This document shows positions 1-6,344 of a DNA stretch of 10,176 nucleotides, in pieces. Positions within the stretch are counted from its first letter, which is position 1. The number at the start of each line of letters is the position of its first letter. Below the pieces are notes generated by a model. The model was not told the DNA's origin, made no database searches, and saw nothing but the letters and a program-made list of their open reading frames with translations. This stretch comes from Acidobacteriota bacterium (GTDB lineage: Bacteria; Acidobacteriota; Terriglobia; Terriglobales; Acidobacteriaceae): contig JAJZDL010000102.1 in NCBI GenBank assembly GCA_021851465.1, positions 1 through 10,176 on the forward strand. Reading direction: 5' to 3'. A program made the position numbers and the translations under genes.

Positions 1-2025
1 TGGAAGATCGCCAACGGCGCCCTCACGATGGACTTCAATCCAGGCGGCGGAGAGATCTGGAGCATGTACCTGAACGCCTATCCCAGCGACGATCTGGTCG
101 ATCTCACCCAAACCGGCGGCGACGGCCACCCGAAGGGCCTCTACATGGACAACGACGGTACATGCATGACCCAGGGAATCGGCAGCTCCTCGACCCCCAC
201 CGCGGGATACCACCTGGATGCAGGCCACTATCTGGACTGGTGGATCAGTTGGCCGACCAGCTCCAGTTGCACAATGACGTTGACCTTGCACTACGTCGTC
301 TTTCCCAACGATCCCACGGTATGGACCTACTATGTGGCCAACCACTCTTCGAGCGCGGCGCAGGGCACCTTCGGCCAGCTCCAGTACCTCTTCCGCATCA
401 GTTGGAACTATTTCTACGACACCTACTCCTACAACTCCGGGCTGAACAATCTGGGCGGTTGGGCGCTGACACTGCCTTCCGAGACGGACCTCAGCTCCAG
501 CTCTCCCGGACGCGCGGTCGAGAACGCCGTCGAAGACCTGCACGGATTCACGCTGCCCTCCTCGGGATGGGGCCGCGAGTTCTATACCAAGTACGATTAC
601 TCAACCTATGAGTATCTGCACCAGGCCCACTGCCTCTACGGCAGCCAGTTCGGCGCATGTACGATATTTCCCAGCATGGAGTCCGGGGAAGGCGGCCCGA
701 CCAAGCAGGACCTGATCTTCACCGAGAACATCGCGATGGGCGAGTTGAACTCCAATCACCTGGACAATGGCACGCCCGGCTATGTGACGACCGGCAACAC
801 AACCCGCATCTGGGGCCCCATCGGCTACCAGTTCTCGGAGGGCAAATCCGCCTCCACTATGTATAGCAACGCGGTGAATTCGATCTCCGGCGCATTGACG
901 AACTTCGCCGGCGACACCATCCTCAAAAATGCCGGCTATACGCCCACGGGCAGCACGCGCGGCACCGTGCAACCGACCATCTCCGGCGCAGGCTCCGGCT
1001 CTGCGAATACCGCATGGGCGGTGCTGAGCGATCAGAACAAGAACATGCAGTATTCGGCCGACGGATACCAGTACTGGGCGACGAGCAACTCCAGTGGAAG
1101 CTCAAGCCTCAACAATGTCATCCCAGGCACATATCGGATCAGCGCATACGTGCTGGGCGAATGGGGCGAGCTGCGCGATGACGGCATCTCCGTCACCGCG
1201 GGCAATACGACTAAACCGAACCTCACCTTCAAGCCGGAAAACTTCGCCACCTACTCGCCCATCTGGACCATCGGCACGCCGGACCGCTCGGCGCACGAGT
1301 TCCTGCACGGCGAGAACAACTACGGCAACGCCGGCTCCTGCTCCGGGTGCGACGACCGCGAGTACTGGGGCAACTGGAACTTCTGGGCGGACTTCGCCGC
1401 CAACTCCGGCGTCGTCAACTACTACGCAACGGCCGTCGGCTCCACCCCGGCCACCAACAACCTGCAGAAGATCAACTACACGCAGTGGGGCGAGTTCGAC
1501 CCCGGCCTGTACGACGCCTCCAACGACACAACCGACAACTATATCTACACCATTCCCAGCTATGTTAAGGGCCTTCCCGGCGCAAGCGGGACCAACGGAG
1601 TCACGACGACCGTGCCTCCATGGACTATCAACTTCGCCACAACCAGCGCGCAGATGGCGCAGGGCAGTTATGTCGATCTCTCGGTTGCGTTGGCCGCAAC
1701 CGAAGGCGATGTCTTCGCATCGTTGAACGGAAGCCAGATCATCTGGCACCGCAGCAACGACAGCGATGCCATGGTGCGCAGCGGCCTCTCCGGCTACTAT
1801 CAGTGGCTCGTCTTTGAGTTTCCGACGAGTGAACTGGTCTCCGCCGGCGGCAAAAACGTGCTGACTCTGACGACCAATACTGCCAACGGAGTGATGTACG
1901 ACGCGCTGCGGCTGGAGATCTCTCCAACCGGGGCGAACCCCACAACAACCGGATGGCATGATTATGAGTACATGACATCCACCGTCGATACCCCGGCGGA
2001 CGATGCGGTGTCGAGCAACTACTAA
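1..2025 (+). CDS. Rhamnogalacturonan lyase, polysaccharide lyase family 4-like (5' end missing)
   Basis: Predicted secreted enzyme cleaving the rhamnogalacturonan I backbone of pectin by beta-elimination. The frame is open from base 1, and the first codons already read like the family's N-terminal beta-sandwich, so the true start and signal peptide lie upstream; the ATG at 28 is probably internal. Numbering codons from base 1, the catalytic region runs to about 315, an fn3-like linker domain (ending PGTYRISAYVLGEWGE) covers about 320-406, and a C-terminal carbohydrate-binding-like beta-sandwich (PIWTIGTPDRSAHEF to YDALRLE) covers about 410-650. This three-domain order matches fungal PL4 enzymes. 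From memory of the Aspergillus RGL4 sequence, its catalytic lysine and histidine line up with Lys197 (in YTKYDY) and His253 (in NSNHLDNG), so the enzyme looks intact. The gene is convergent with lysC. Family assignment is fairly secure; the exact substrate is inferred. Confidence 0.8.
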   Translation, partial: WKIANGALTMDFNPGGGEIWSMYLNAYPSDDLVDLTQTGGDGHPKGLYMDNDGTCMTQGIGSSSTPTAGYHLDAGHYLDWWISWPTSSSCTMTLTLHYVVFPNDPTVWTYYVANHSSSAAQGTFGQLQYLFRISWNYFYDTYSYNSGLNNLGGWALTLPSETDLSSSSPGRAVENAVEDLHGFTLPSSGWGREFYTKYDYSTYEYLHQAHCLYGSQFGACTIFPSMESGEGGPTKQDLIFTENIAMGELNSNHLDNGTPGYVTTGNTTRIWGPIGYQFSEGKSASTMYSNAVNSISGALTNFAGDTILKNAGYTPTGSTRGTVQPTISGAGSGSANTAWAVLSDQNKNMQYSADGYQYWATSNSSGSSSLNNVIPGTYRISAYVLGEWGELRDDGISVTAGNTTKPNLTFKPENFATYSPIWTIGTPDRSAHEFLHGENNYGNAGSCSGCDDREYWGNWNFWADFAANSGVVNYYATAVGSTPATNNLQKINYTQWGEFDPGLYDASNDTTDNYIYTIPSYVKGLPGASGTNGVTTTVPPWTINFATTSAQMAQGSYVDLSVALAATEGDVFASLNGSQIIWHRSNDSDAMVRSGLSGYYQWLVFEFPTSELVSAGGKNVLTLTTNTANGVMYDALRLEISPTGANPTTTGWHDYEYMTSTVDTPADDAVSSNY

Positions 2026-2041
2026 CAACGCACAACAGCAT

Positions 2042-2085
2042 GCCCCGGCCTTTGCGATGGACAGCAGAGGCCGGGGCTTTCTCTT
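2042..2085 (+). terminator. Rho-independent terminator after the PL4 lyase gene
   Basis: A perfect 10-bp stem, GCCCCGGCCT (2042-2051) and AGGCCGGGGC (2068-2077), encloses a 16-base loop and is followed by TTTCTCTT. It starts 17 bases after the lyase stop codon. The T-rich tail points to plus-strand use. The lysC gene converges from the other side and the same stem may also end its transcript, but the tail in that direction (ATGCTGTTGTGC) is weaker. Confidence 0.8.
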
Positions 2086-2093
2086 GAAATCGA

Positions 2094-3554
2094 CTATGCC
2101 TTGACTGCGACCGCGCGCGATTCGACGTCGAAGACCGTTGGGTCCGGCTCGGCGAAGAACTCCGCGTGCAGCGCGCGGACCGCCTCGTCCACGTCCGATT
2201 CCTCGATCATGAAGCTCATGTTGATCTCGCTGGCGCCCTGCGAGATCATGCGCACGTTGATGTGCCGGATGGCGGAGAAGACGCGGCCTGAGATCCCACT
2301 GCGTCCGCGAATGTCCTCGCCCACCATGCAGATCAGCGCCTTGCCGCCTTCCAGCTTCACGTCGGCGATCTTGCCCAACTCCGTGCAGATCGCCGCCAGC
2401 CGTCCGTGCGATTCCACCGTCAGCGAGACGCTCACCTCGCTGGTCGAGACCATGTCGATGGCGCACTCGAAGCGGTCGAAGACGTCGAAGACGGCCTTCA
2501 GATAGCCGTGCGACATCAGCATCCGGCTGGCCACAATGTCGATGATCGTCAGCTTCTTCTTGACTGCGATGCTCTTGAACGGGCTGGCGCAGGGCGCTGC
2601 CATTGCCGTGATCTTGGTGCCTTCGTTCTGCGCGTTGCGCGAGTTCAGCACCCAGACCGGGATGTTCTTCTGGACGGCAGGGAGAATGGTGGCCGGATGC
2701 AGTACCTTCGCGCCGAAGTACGCAAGCTCCGCCGCCTCCTCGAAGCTGATGGTTTTGACCCGCAGCGCATCGGCGCAGATGCGCGGGTCTGTGGTCATAA
2801 TGCCGTTCACGTCGGTCCAAATCTCGATCGCGCCCGCGCGCAGACCGCCGCCCACCAGCGCGGCTGTGTAGTCGCTGCCACCGCGGCCCAGCGTCGTCGC
2901 AATCCCGTCGGCGGTCGCGCCGATGAAGCCGCCCAGCACCGGCGTCTGCCCGGCCTGCACCAGCGGCAGTACCAACTGGGTGAGCTTCGCCTCGATGACT
3001 GCCTCCAGCGGCGCAGCCTTGCCGAAGTGGTCGTCGGTGACGATGCAGCTCCGCGCGTCCACATGCGCTCCGCCCAGCCCATGACGCGCAAACGCCGCCG
3101 CAACCATCTGGGATGAGACCCTTTCGCCGAAGCCGACTACGTTGTCGCTGGTGCGCGGTGTCAACTCGCCCACCGCGGCAATCCCTCGCAGCAGGTCGTC
3201 CAGCGCATCGAACTCAGCGCAGATCGCCGTTCTGGTTCCGGCCAGCAGGTCGTCGGCCAGCAGGTCCGCCGCCGTCTCCAGATGCCGGTTGCGCAGCCGT
3301 GCCGCAATCGCCAGCGCGCCCACCTTGTCGCCGCGCCCCGCCGCCGCGCCCGCCGCCAGCAACTGGTCTGTCACTTTGGCCATTGCCGATACTACAACCA
3401 CCGGCTTGAGACCGCGCTCGCGCCGTCCGCGCACAATCGCCGCCGTGCGCAGCATCGCTTTCGCGTCCTCCACCGAGGTGCCGCCGAACTTCATCACCAC
3501 GAGAGCAGTTCGCGCCTCGCCTACCCGCTCCTCCACCTTGCGCGCCCCGCTCAT
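2094..3554 (-). CDS. lysC: Aspartate kinase, monofunctional, with C-terminal ACT domains
   Basis: Phosphorylates L-aspartate with ATP, the committed first step towards lysine, diaminopimelate, threonine and methionine. The start chosen is the ATG at 3554, which overlaps the asd stop codon as ATGA and gives 486 residues. The frame is open further upstream inside asd, but that extension is arginine/glycine-rich and unlike the family. Visible motifs are the nucleotide/aspartate-binding VVMKFGGTSVE (Lys22), GFGERVSSQ (about 142-150), GRGGSDYT (223-230) and WTDVNGIMTTDPRI (about 246-259). Two ACT regions follow, at about 331-381 (including STSEVSVSLT) and 405-467 (including MVGEDIRGRSGI and QGASEINMSF). 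This pattern resembles the lysine-sensitive LysC (AK III) type, so feedback inhibition by lysine and/or threonine is likely but not shown. There is no homoserine dehydrogenase fusion. The ribosome binding site is weak, so translation probably depends on coupling to asd. Confidence 0.95.
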   Translation of the reverse strand: MSGARKVEERVGEARTALVVMKFGGTSVEDAKAMLRTAAIVRGRRERGLKPVVVVSAMAKVTDQLLAAGAAAGRGDKVGALAIAARLRNRHLETAADLLADDLLAGTRTAICAEFDALDDLLRGIAAVGELTPRTSDNVVGFGERVSSQMVAAAFARHGLGGAHVDARSCIVTDDHFGKAAPLEAVIEAKLTQLVLPLVQAGQTPVLGGFIGATADGIATTLGRGGSDYTAALVGGGLRAGAIEIWTDVNGIMTTDPRICADALRVKTISFEEAAELAYFGAKVLHPATILPAVQKNIPVWVLNSRNAQNEGTKITAMAAPCASPFKSIAVKKKLTIIDIVASRMLMSHGYLKAVFDVFDRFECAIDMVSTSEVSVSLTVESHGRLAAICTELGKIADVKLEGGKALICMVGEDIRGRSGISGRVFSAIRHINVRMISQGASEINMSFMIEESDVDEAVRALHAEFFAEPDPTVFDVESRAVAVKA

Positions 3555-4672
3555 GCCGACACCGCGTCCGGTCGCGCAGCGCACCGTTCTTTCATCTCCA
3601 ACTTGCCCAGCCGCGCCAGCACCTCTGCGTTCAACACCGCCGCGCCCGCCGCGCCGCGAATTGTGTTGTGCGAGAGCACGACGAACTTCCAGTCCAGCAG
3701 GTTGCACGCTCGCAGCCGCCCTACGGTCGCAGTCATGCCATGCCCGCGCATCCGGTCCAGCCGCGGCTGTGGCCGGTCTGGACTTGCATCGAATTCAACG
3801 GGCTGGTCCGGCGCGCTTGGCAGCCGTTGTCCCGCAAGCGGAGCAAACTCCGCCCACGCCGCCAGAACCTCCTCGCGCGACGCCTTCGTCTTCAGCTTGA
3901 TGCTGACACACTCGGTGTGCCCGTCCTCCACGGCTACGCGGTTGCAGTGCGCGCTCACCTTCGCATCCAGAACCTGCACGCGTCCGCCGACAAGCCGTCC
4001 CAGCAACTTGCCCACCTCTTCCTGTAGCTTCTCTTCCTCATTCTTGATGAACGGCACCACGTTTCCCAGGATGTCCAGCGAGGCCACGCCGGGATACCCA
4101 GCGCCACTCACCGCCTGCATCGTCGAGACAAAAAGACTTTCGATGCCGAACCTCTCCTCCAGCGGCTTCAGCGCCAGCACAAGGCCAATTGCGCTGCAGT
4201 TGGGATTGGTGACGATGTAGCCATCCGTCCGGTTGGCGGGCGAAGGCCCCTTGCGCCAGCTCTGCCGCTCGATCAGCGCCAGATGGTCCGCATTCACCTC
4301 CGGCACCACCAGCGGCACATCCTCCGCCATACGGAAGGCGCTGGAGTTCGACACCACCGCGCAGCCCGCCGCCGCAAACTTCGGTTCCAACTCGCGCGCA
4401 ATGTCCGCGTCCAGCGCGGCAAAGACAATTTTGGGCAGCTCGCCCGCGGGCGTTCCCTGCGGCAGATTCGGCATCACGGTCATCGCCGCGATGCGCGGCG
4501 GCAGCGGCGTGTCCAGCTTCCAGCGGCAGGCCTCTCCATACGTCTTGCCCTCGCTGCGTTCGCTGGCCGCAAGCCATGCAATCTCAAACCACGGATGGCT
4601 GTTCAGCAACTGAATAAACCGCTGGCCGACCATGCCGGTCGCGCCAAGTATCCCAACTCTTCGCCGTTCCAT
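3551..4672 (-). CDS. asd: Aspartate-semialdehyde dehydrogenase, archaeal/fungal type
   Basis: Reduces L-4-aspartyl phosphate with NADPH to aspartate semialdehyde, the second step of the pathway begun by LysC. From the ATG at 4672 it has 373 residues, usual for the family. The N-terminal dinucleotide-binding motif is GILGATGMVGQ (7-17). The catalytic cysteine is Cys159 in TNPNCSAIG, and the likely acid/base histidine is His252 in VEDGHTEC. These contexts and the C-terminal SHNTIRGAAGAAVLNAE fit the archaeal/yeast-type branch rather than the E. coli type. The reading frame stays open upstream to a TTG at 4882; another ATG at 4735 would add 21 residues, but the family fold begins right at MERRRVGILG. 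A purine-rich AGAGGA sits unusually close to the chosen ATG. It overlaps lysC by four bases and lies 193 bases after the preceding gene, so asd-lysC may have its own promoter. Confidence 0.94.
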   Translation of the reverse strand: MERRRVGILGATGMVGQRFIQLLNSHPWFEIAWLAASERSEGKTYGEACRWKLDTPLPPRIAAMTVMPNLPQGTPAGELPKIVFAALDADIARELEPKFAAAGCAVVSNSSAFRMAEDVPLVVPEVNADHLALIERQSWRKGPSPANRTDGYIVTNPNCSAIGLVLALKPLEERFGIESLFVSTMQAVSGAGYPGVASLDILGNVVPFIKNEEEKLQEEVGKLLGRLVGGRVQVLDAKVSAHCNRVAVEDGHTECVSIKLKTKASREEVLAAWAEFAPLAGQRLPSAPDQPVEFDASPDRPQPRLDRMRGHGMTATVGRLRACNLLDWKFVVLSHNTIRGAAGAAVLNAEVLARLGKLEMKERCAARPDAVSA

Positions 4673-4680
4673 ATCCTCTA

Positions 4681-4710
4681 AGGATACCGCGCCCGGCTTT
4701 CCAACGTCAT
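4681..4710 (-). promoter_or_regulatory. Weak candidate promoter for asd-lysC
   Basis: Read on the minus strand, ATGACG (4710-4705), an 18-base spacer and TATCCT (4686-4681) each match the sigma70 hexamers at four of six positions. Initiation about seven bases downstream would fall within a few bases of the asd ATG at 4672, giving a nearly leaderless transcript. That would fit the lack of a well-spaced Shine-Dalgarno sequence. Matches this loose occur by chance, and read-through from the bactofilin promoter is the alternative. The rest of the 4673-4865 gap shows no gene and no convincing terminator. Confidence 0.22.
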
Positions 4711-4865
4711 CTTCGACGCGTCGATGCAGTCGCATGCTCCATCCATCCCATGGTCCAGCCACCCCTGGCTTGCTTCGTTCAGGAAGGCGGCGAAACTGAG
4801 TCTGGGGATTCGCGCCTCTCCAGCCCCACAGATTGTCCGGGATGGACCTTCTGGCCGGACCTAGA

Positions 4866-5522
4866 CTAGCGCGTAACCACAACCTCGCGCATGTTGTCCT
4901 TGCCGAGATAGAAGTGGGAGGAATGAAACGCGCCGAGCAGCCTCTCGATCTGGCGGTTGGTATAGCTTGCCAGCAGCGGGTACTCCCCCGCGCGCTGTAC
5001 GTCCACCTCGTTTCGATCAGTCAGGTGGTAGCGGTGGAACCCGGTGGTCTTTACCGTTGCCGACGCAGACGCCCCGGCGGGCGGATGAAACAACGCCAGC
5101 ATCTGCCCTTCCGGCACCATCACCGAGTGGATGCGATGCAGCACCGGCTCCAGCAGATCTTCGGGGAGATAGTCCGCGGTGTCCCAGAACAGAACCACGT
5201 CGAACCCTCGCCCGGAGAAGTCCAGGTGTGTTGCGAGAAACCGCTCGACATCGAAGCGCGCCTCCCCGCCGCCCTCCTGAGCAATCAGCCAATCGCTCCG
5301 AACCGCCTCCTCCACCAGGTTCGCCAGATAGATGCTGTGCCCCAGCGAGGTGATGAAGTTGATGTTGGTCGATGACGTCGGCCCAATATCGAGGACGCGC
5401 AACGATTCCTCGCCGCGCATTCGTGCGAGCAGTTGGCCCCATCCGCTGGAATGCCGCGACACACGTTGTCCCTCGTCCGCCGCGCCGTTGGCCTTGACCT
5501 TGCCGCCAAAGAAGCTGGCCAT
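4866..5522 (-). CDS. SAM-dependent methyltransferase-like protein, substrate unknown
   Basis: A 218-residue soluble protein with the outline of a class I (Rossmann-fold) methyltransferase. LRVLDIGPTSSTN (41-53) sits where motif I is expected. FDVVLFWDTADYLPEDLLEPV (107-127) resembles the strand and following helix after motif III, VPEGQMLALFHPP (136-148) resembles the next strand, and HFYLGKDNMREVVVTR forms a typical C-terminal strand. The glycine-rich loop is degenerate: the usual GxGxG is replaced by GPTSST, so SAM binding and activity are uncertain. The ATG at 5522 has a strong GGAGG at 5530-5534 with a 7-base spacer. The gene begins 16 bases after the bactofilin stop, so the two are almost certainly cotranscribed. 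No signal peptide or membrane segment is visible. It may modify a sugar, lipid or protein linked to the envelope, or be a non-catalytic relative; the sequence does not decide. Confidence 0.7.
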   Translation of the reverse strand: MASFFGGKVKANGAADEGQRVSRHSSGWGQLLARMRGEESLRVLDIGPTSSTNINFITSLGHSIYLANLVEEAVRSDWLIAQEGGGEARFDVERFLATHLDFSGRGFDVVLFWDTADYLPEDLLEPVLHRIHSVMVPEGQMLALFHPPAGASASATVKTTGFHRYHLTDRNEVDVQRAGEYPLLASYTNRQIERLLGAFHSSHFYLGKDNMREVVVTR

Positions 5523-5538
5523 CGCTCCGCCTCCATCT

Positions 5539-5946
5539 TCAGGTCAGATTCAAGACCGCGGTCTCCGCGGCCGGTCGCTCCATCCCCGGCAGGCGTTCCG
5601 AAGCCGCCGCCGGCACTGCCTCCGAGAGATCGACGCGGCCCTTGATGGCAGCGTTCTCCTCGATCGACAACCGGGCCGCTACGATGTCTCCATTAACCAC
5701 GGCGGAGGCGCGCAGTTCAATCCTCCCCGAGGCGCGGAGATTGCCCTCGATTGCGCCGAAGACCACCACATCCCGCGCGTCCACATCCGCCATCACGCGC
5801 GCATTCGGGCCCACCGTCAGTCGGCTCCCGGGCAGCGCGATCGTCCCTTCCACCACGCCATCCATATACAAATCCTCTTTGCCCGTCACCTCACCACGGA
5901 TTGTGACGGACCTGCCGATAACGGTCGAACCCTCGGTTGGATTCAT
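5539..5946 (-). CDS. Bactofilin family cytoskeletal protein
   Basis: A small (135 residues from the ATG at 5946) bactofilin, a polymer-forming protein with a right-handed beta-helix core. In other bacteria bactofilins assemble without nucleotide at the inner membrane and organise envelope synthesis, stalks or polar proteins. The core spans about residues 5-108 with short repeating turns such as IGRSVTIRGEV, GTIALPGSRLTVGPNA, GAIEGNLRASGRIEL and GDIVAARLSIEENAAIKGRV. Short flexible tails flank it; the C-terminal one (SEAVPAAASERLPGMERP) is Ala/Pro/Glu-rich and disordered-looking. An in-frame ATG at 5991 has no ribosome binding site and precedes the core by 20 residues, so 5946, with upstream GGGAGAGAGA, is preferred. 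First gene of the minus-strand group, behind the promoter at 6008-6036 and directly ahead of the methyltransferase-like gene. Confidence 0.92.
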   Translation of the reverse strand: MNPTEGSTVIGRSVTIRGEVTGKEDLYMDGVVEGTIALPGSRLTVGPNARVMADVDARDVVVFGAIEGNLRASGRIELRASAVVNGDIVAARLSIEENAAIKGRVDLSEAVPAAASERLPGMERPAAETAVLNLT

Positions 5947-6007
5947 CTGCTTGTCTCTCTCCCGGCTGCCAAGAATGGCACGCAACTGCATTCACGGTGC
6001 TTGCCGA

Positions 6008-6036
6008 ACTATACCCAGCCCGGCGTTGCAAGGCAA
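6008..6036 (-). promoter_or_regulatory. Sigma70-type promoter of the bactofilin operon
   Basis: On the minus strand, TTGCCT (6036-6031; four of six consensus bases), exactly 17 bases of spacer, then TATAGT (6013-6008; five of six). Transcription would begin near position 6001, giving a leader of about 55 bases before the bactofilin ATG at 5946. Spacing and -10 quality make this the best promoter match I found in the window. Confidence 0.6.
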
Positions 6037-6151
6037 ACGCGGGGCCAATCCCACACTACAGGAGCGGTCCGGTTGGTGCAGTATCCCTGGCGCAGGATCA
6101 CCACCGGCAAGGCGAAACCGCCGCGCCTGTCCTCGGGCTCCTGAGAAGGCT

Positions 6152-6181
6152 TTGACGAAAGGCACAGCGCTCAGGTTGAAT
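6152..6181 (+). promoter_or_regulatory. Candidate promoter of the LolA-like gene
   Basis: TTGACG (6152-6157; five of six) and TTGAAT (6176-6181; four of six) separated by 18 bases. Transcription from about 6188 would produce a leader of roughly 90 bases containing the alternative hairpins at 6231-6273. The -10 is weak, so this is a moderate call. Confidence 0.4.
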
Positions 6182-6230
6182 GGAGAAGAGGCCCAAGCAG
6201 CCGACATCGCTTCACACCGCAGGCGCCAGA

Positions 6231-6273
6231 CAGGGAAAACCCTGGAGGTAATTCATGCGTCACACCTACAGGG
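6231..6273 (+). promoter_or_regulatory. Leader with mutually exclusive hairpins covering ribosome binding sites
   Basis: Three segments can pair in two incompatible ways. Segment A, CAGGG (6231-6235), can pair with CCCTG (6240-6244) across an AAAA loop. Segment B, CCCTGGAGGT (6240-6249), can instead pair with segment C, ACCTACAGGG (6264-6273): nine pairs with one G/A mismatch and a 14-base loop. The B:C fold buries the GGAGG at 6244-6248 that precedes the ATG at 6255, and also the AGGG at 6270-6273 that precedes the ATG at 6280. The A:B fold leaves most of both free. The complementarity is directly visible; the switching role is inference and no known riboswitch class is recognised. Confidence 0.35.
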
Positions 6274-6344
6274 CGGCAGATGCATCTTTTGCAAATGATA
6301 AGAGCAGCAGATTCGGCTGCCCAGATCGCAAGCCGATCCAATGA
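6255..6344 (+). CDS. Possible 29-residue leader ORF overlapping the LolA-like gene
   Basis: The ATG at 6255 has the best ribosome binding site in the region: GGAGG (6244-6248) six bases upstream. Its frame encodes 29 mostly polar residues (starting MRHTYRAADASFANDK) and stops with TGA at 6342-6344. It overlaps the N-terminus of the downstream gene in a different frame, and its start codon lies in the loop of the B:C hairpin. The peptide has no recognisable motif. It could be a regulatory upstream ORF, or the gene's original start separated from its body by an indel or sequencing error, or chance. Confidence 0.3.
   Translation: MRHTYRAADASFANDKSSRFGCPDRKPIQ

Larger units (their letters stand above)
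5947..6279. other. Divergent intergenic region between bactofilin and LolA-like genes
   Basis: A 333-base region separating two divergent genes. I see no conserved gene across it. It holds a good minus-strand promoter (6008-6036), a weaker plus-strand promoter (6152-6181), and the plus-strand leader with alternative hairpins and a small ORF, all annotated separately. A short inverted repeat, TGCCA-AGAA-TGGCA (5967-5980), lies in the bactofilin leader about 20 bases before its start codon and could be a minor hairpin or an operator. The stretch 6037-6150 shows nothing I can identify. Confidence 0.6.

Noticed and set aside
1102..2820. 572-codon open frame on the minus strand
   Set aside because: It runs antisense to the PL4 gene and out of frame through lysC, both of which have clear family motifs. 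Its translation is arginine/histidine/glycine-rich with no motif, typical of a high-GC shadow frame.
4673..4865. Lysine riboswitch upstream of asd-lysC
   Set aside because: AGAGGCGCGAA matches the 5' core, but the spacing to any GGCTGG element is too short for the usual helices and no closing P1 strand is seen. It is kept as a low-interest finding pending a covariance-model search, not called as a feature.
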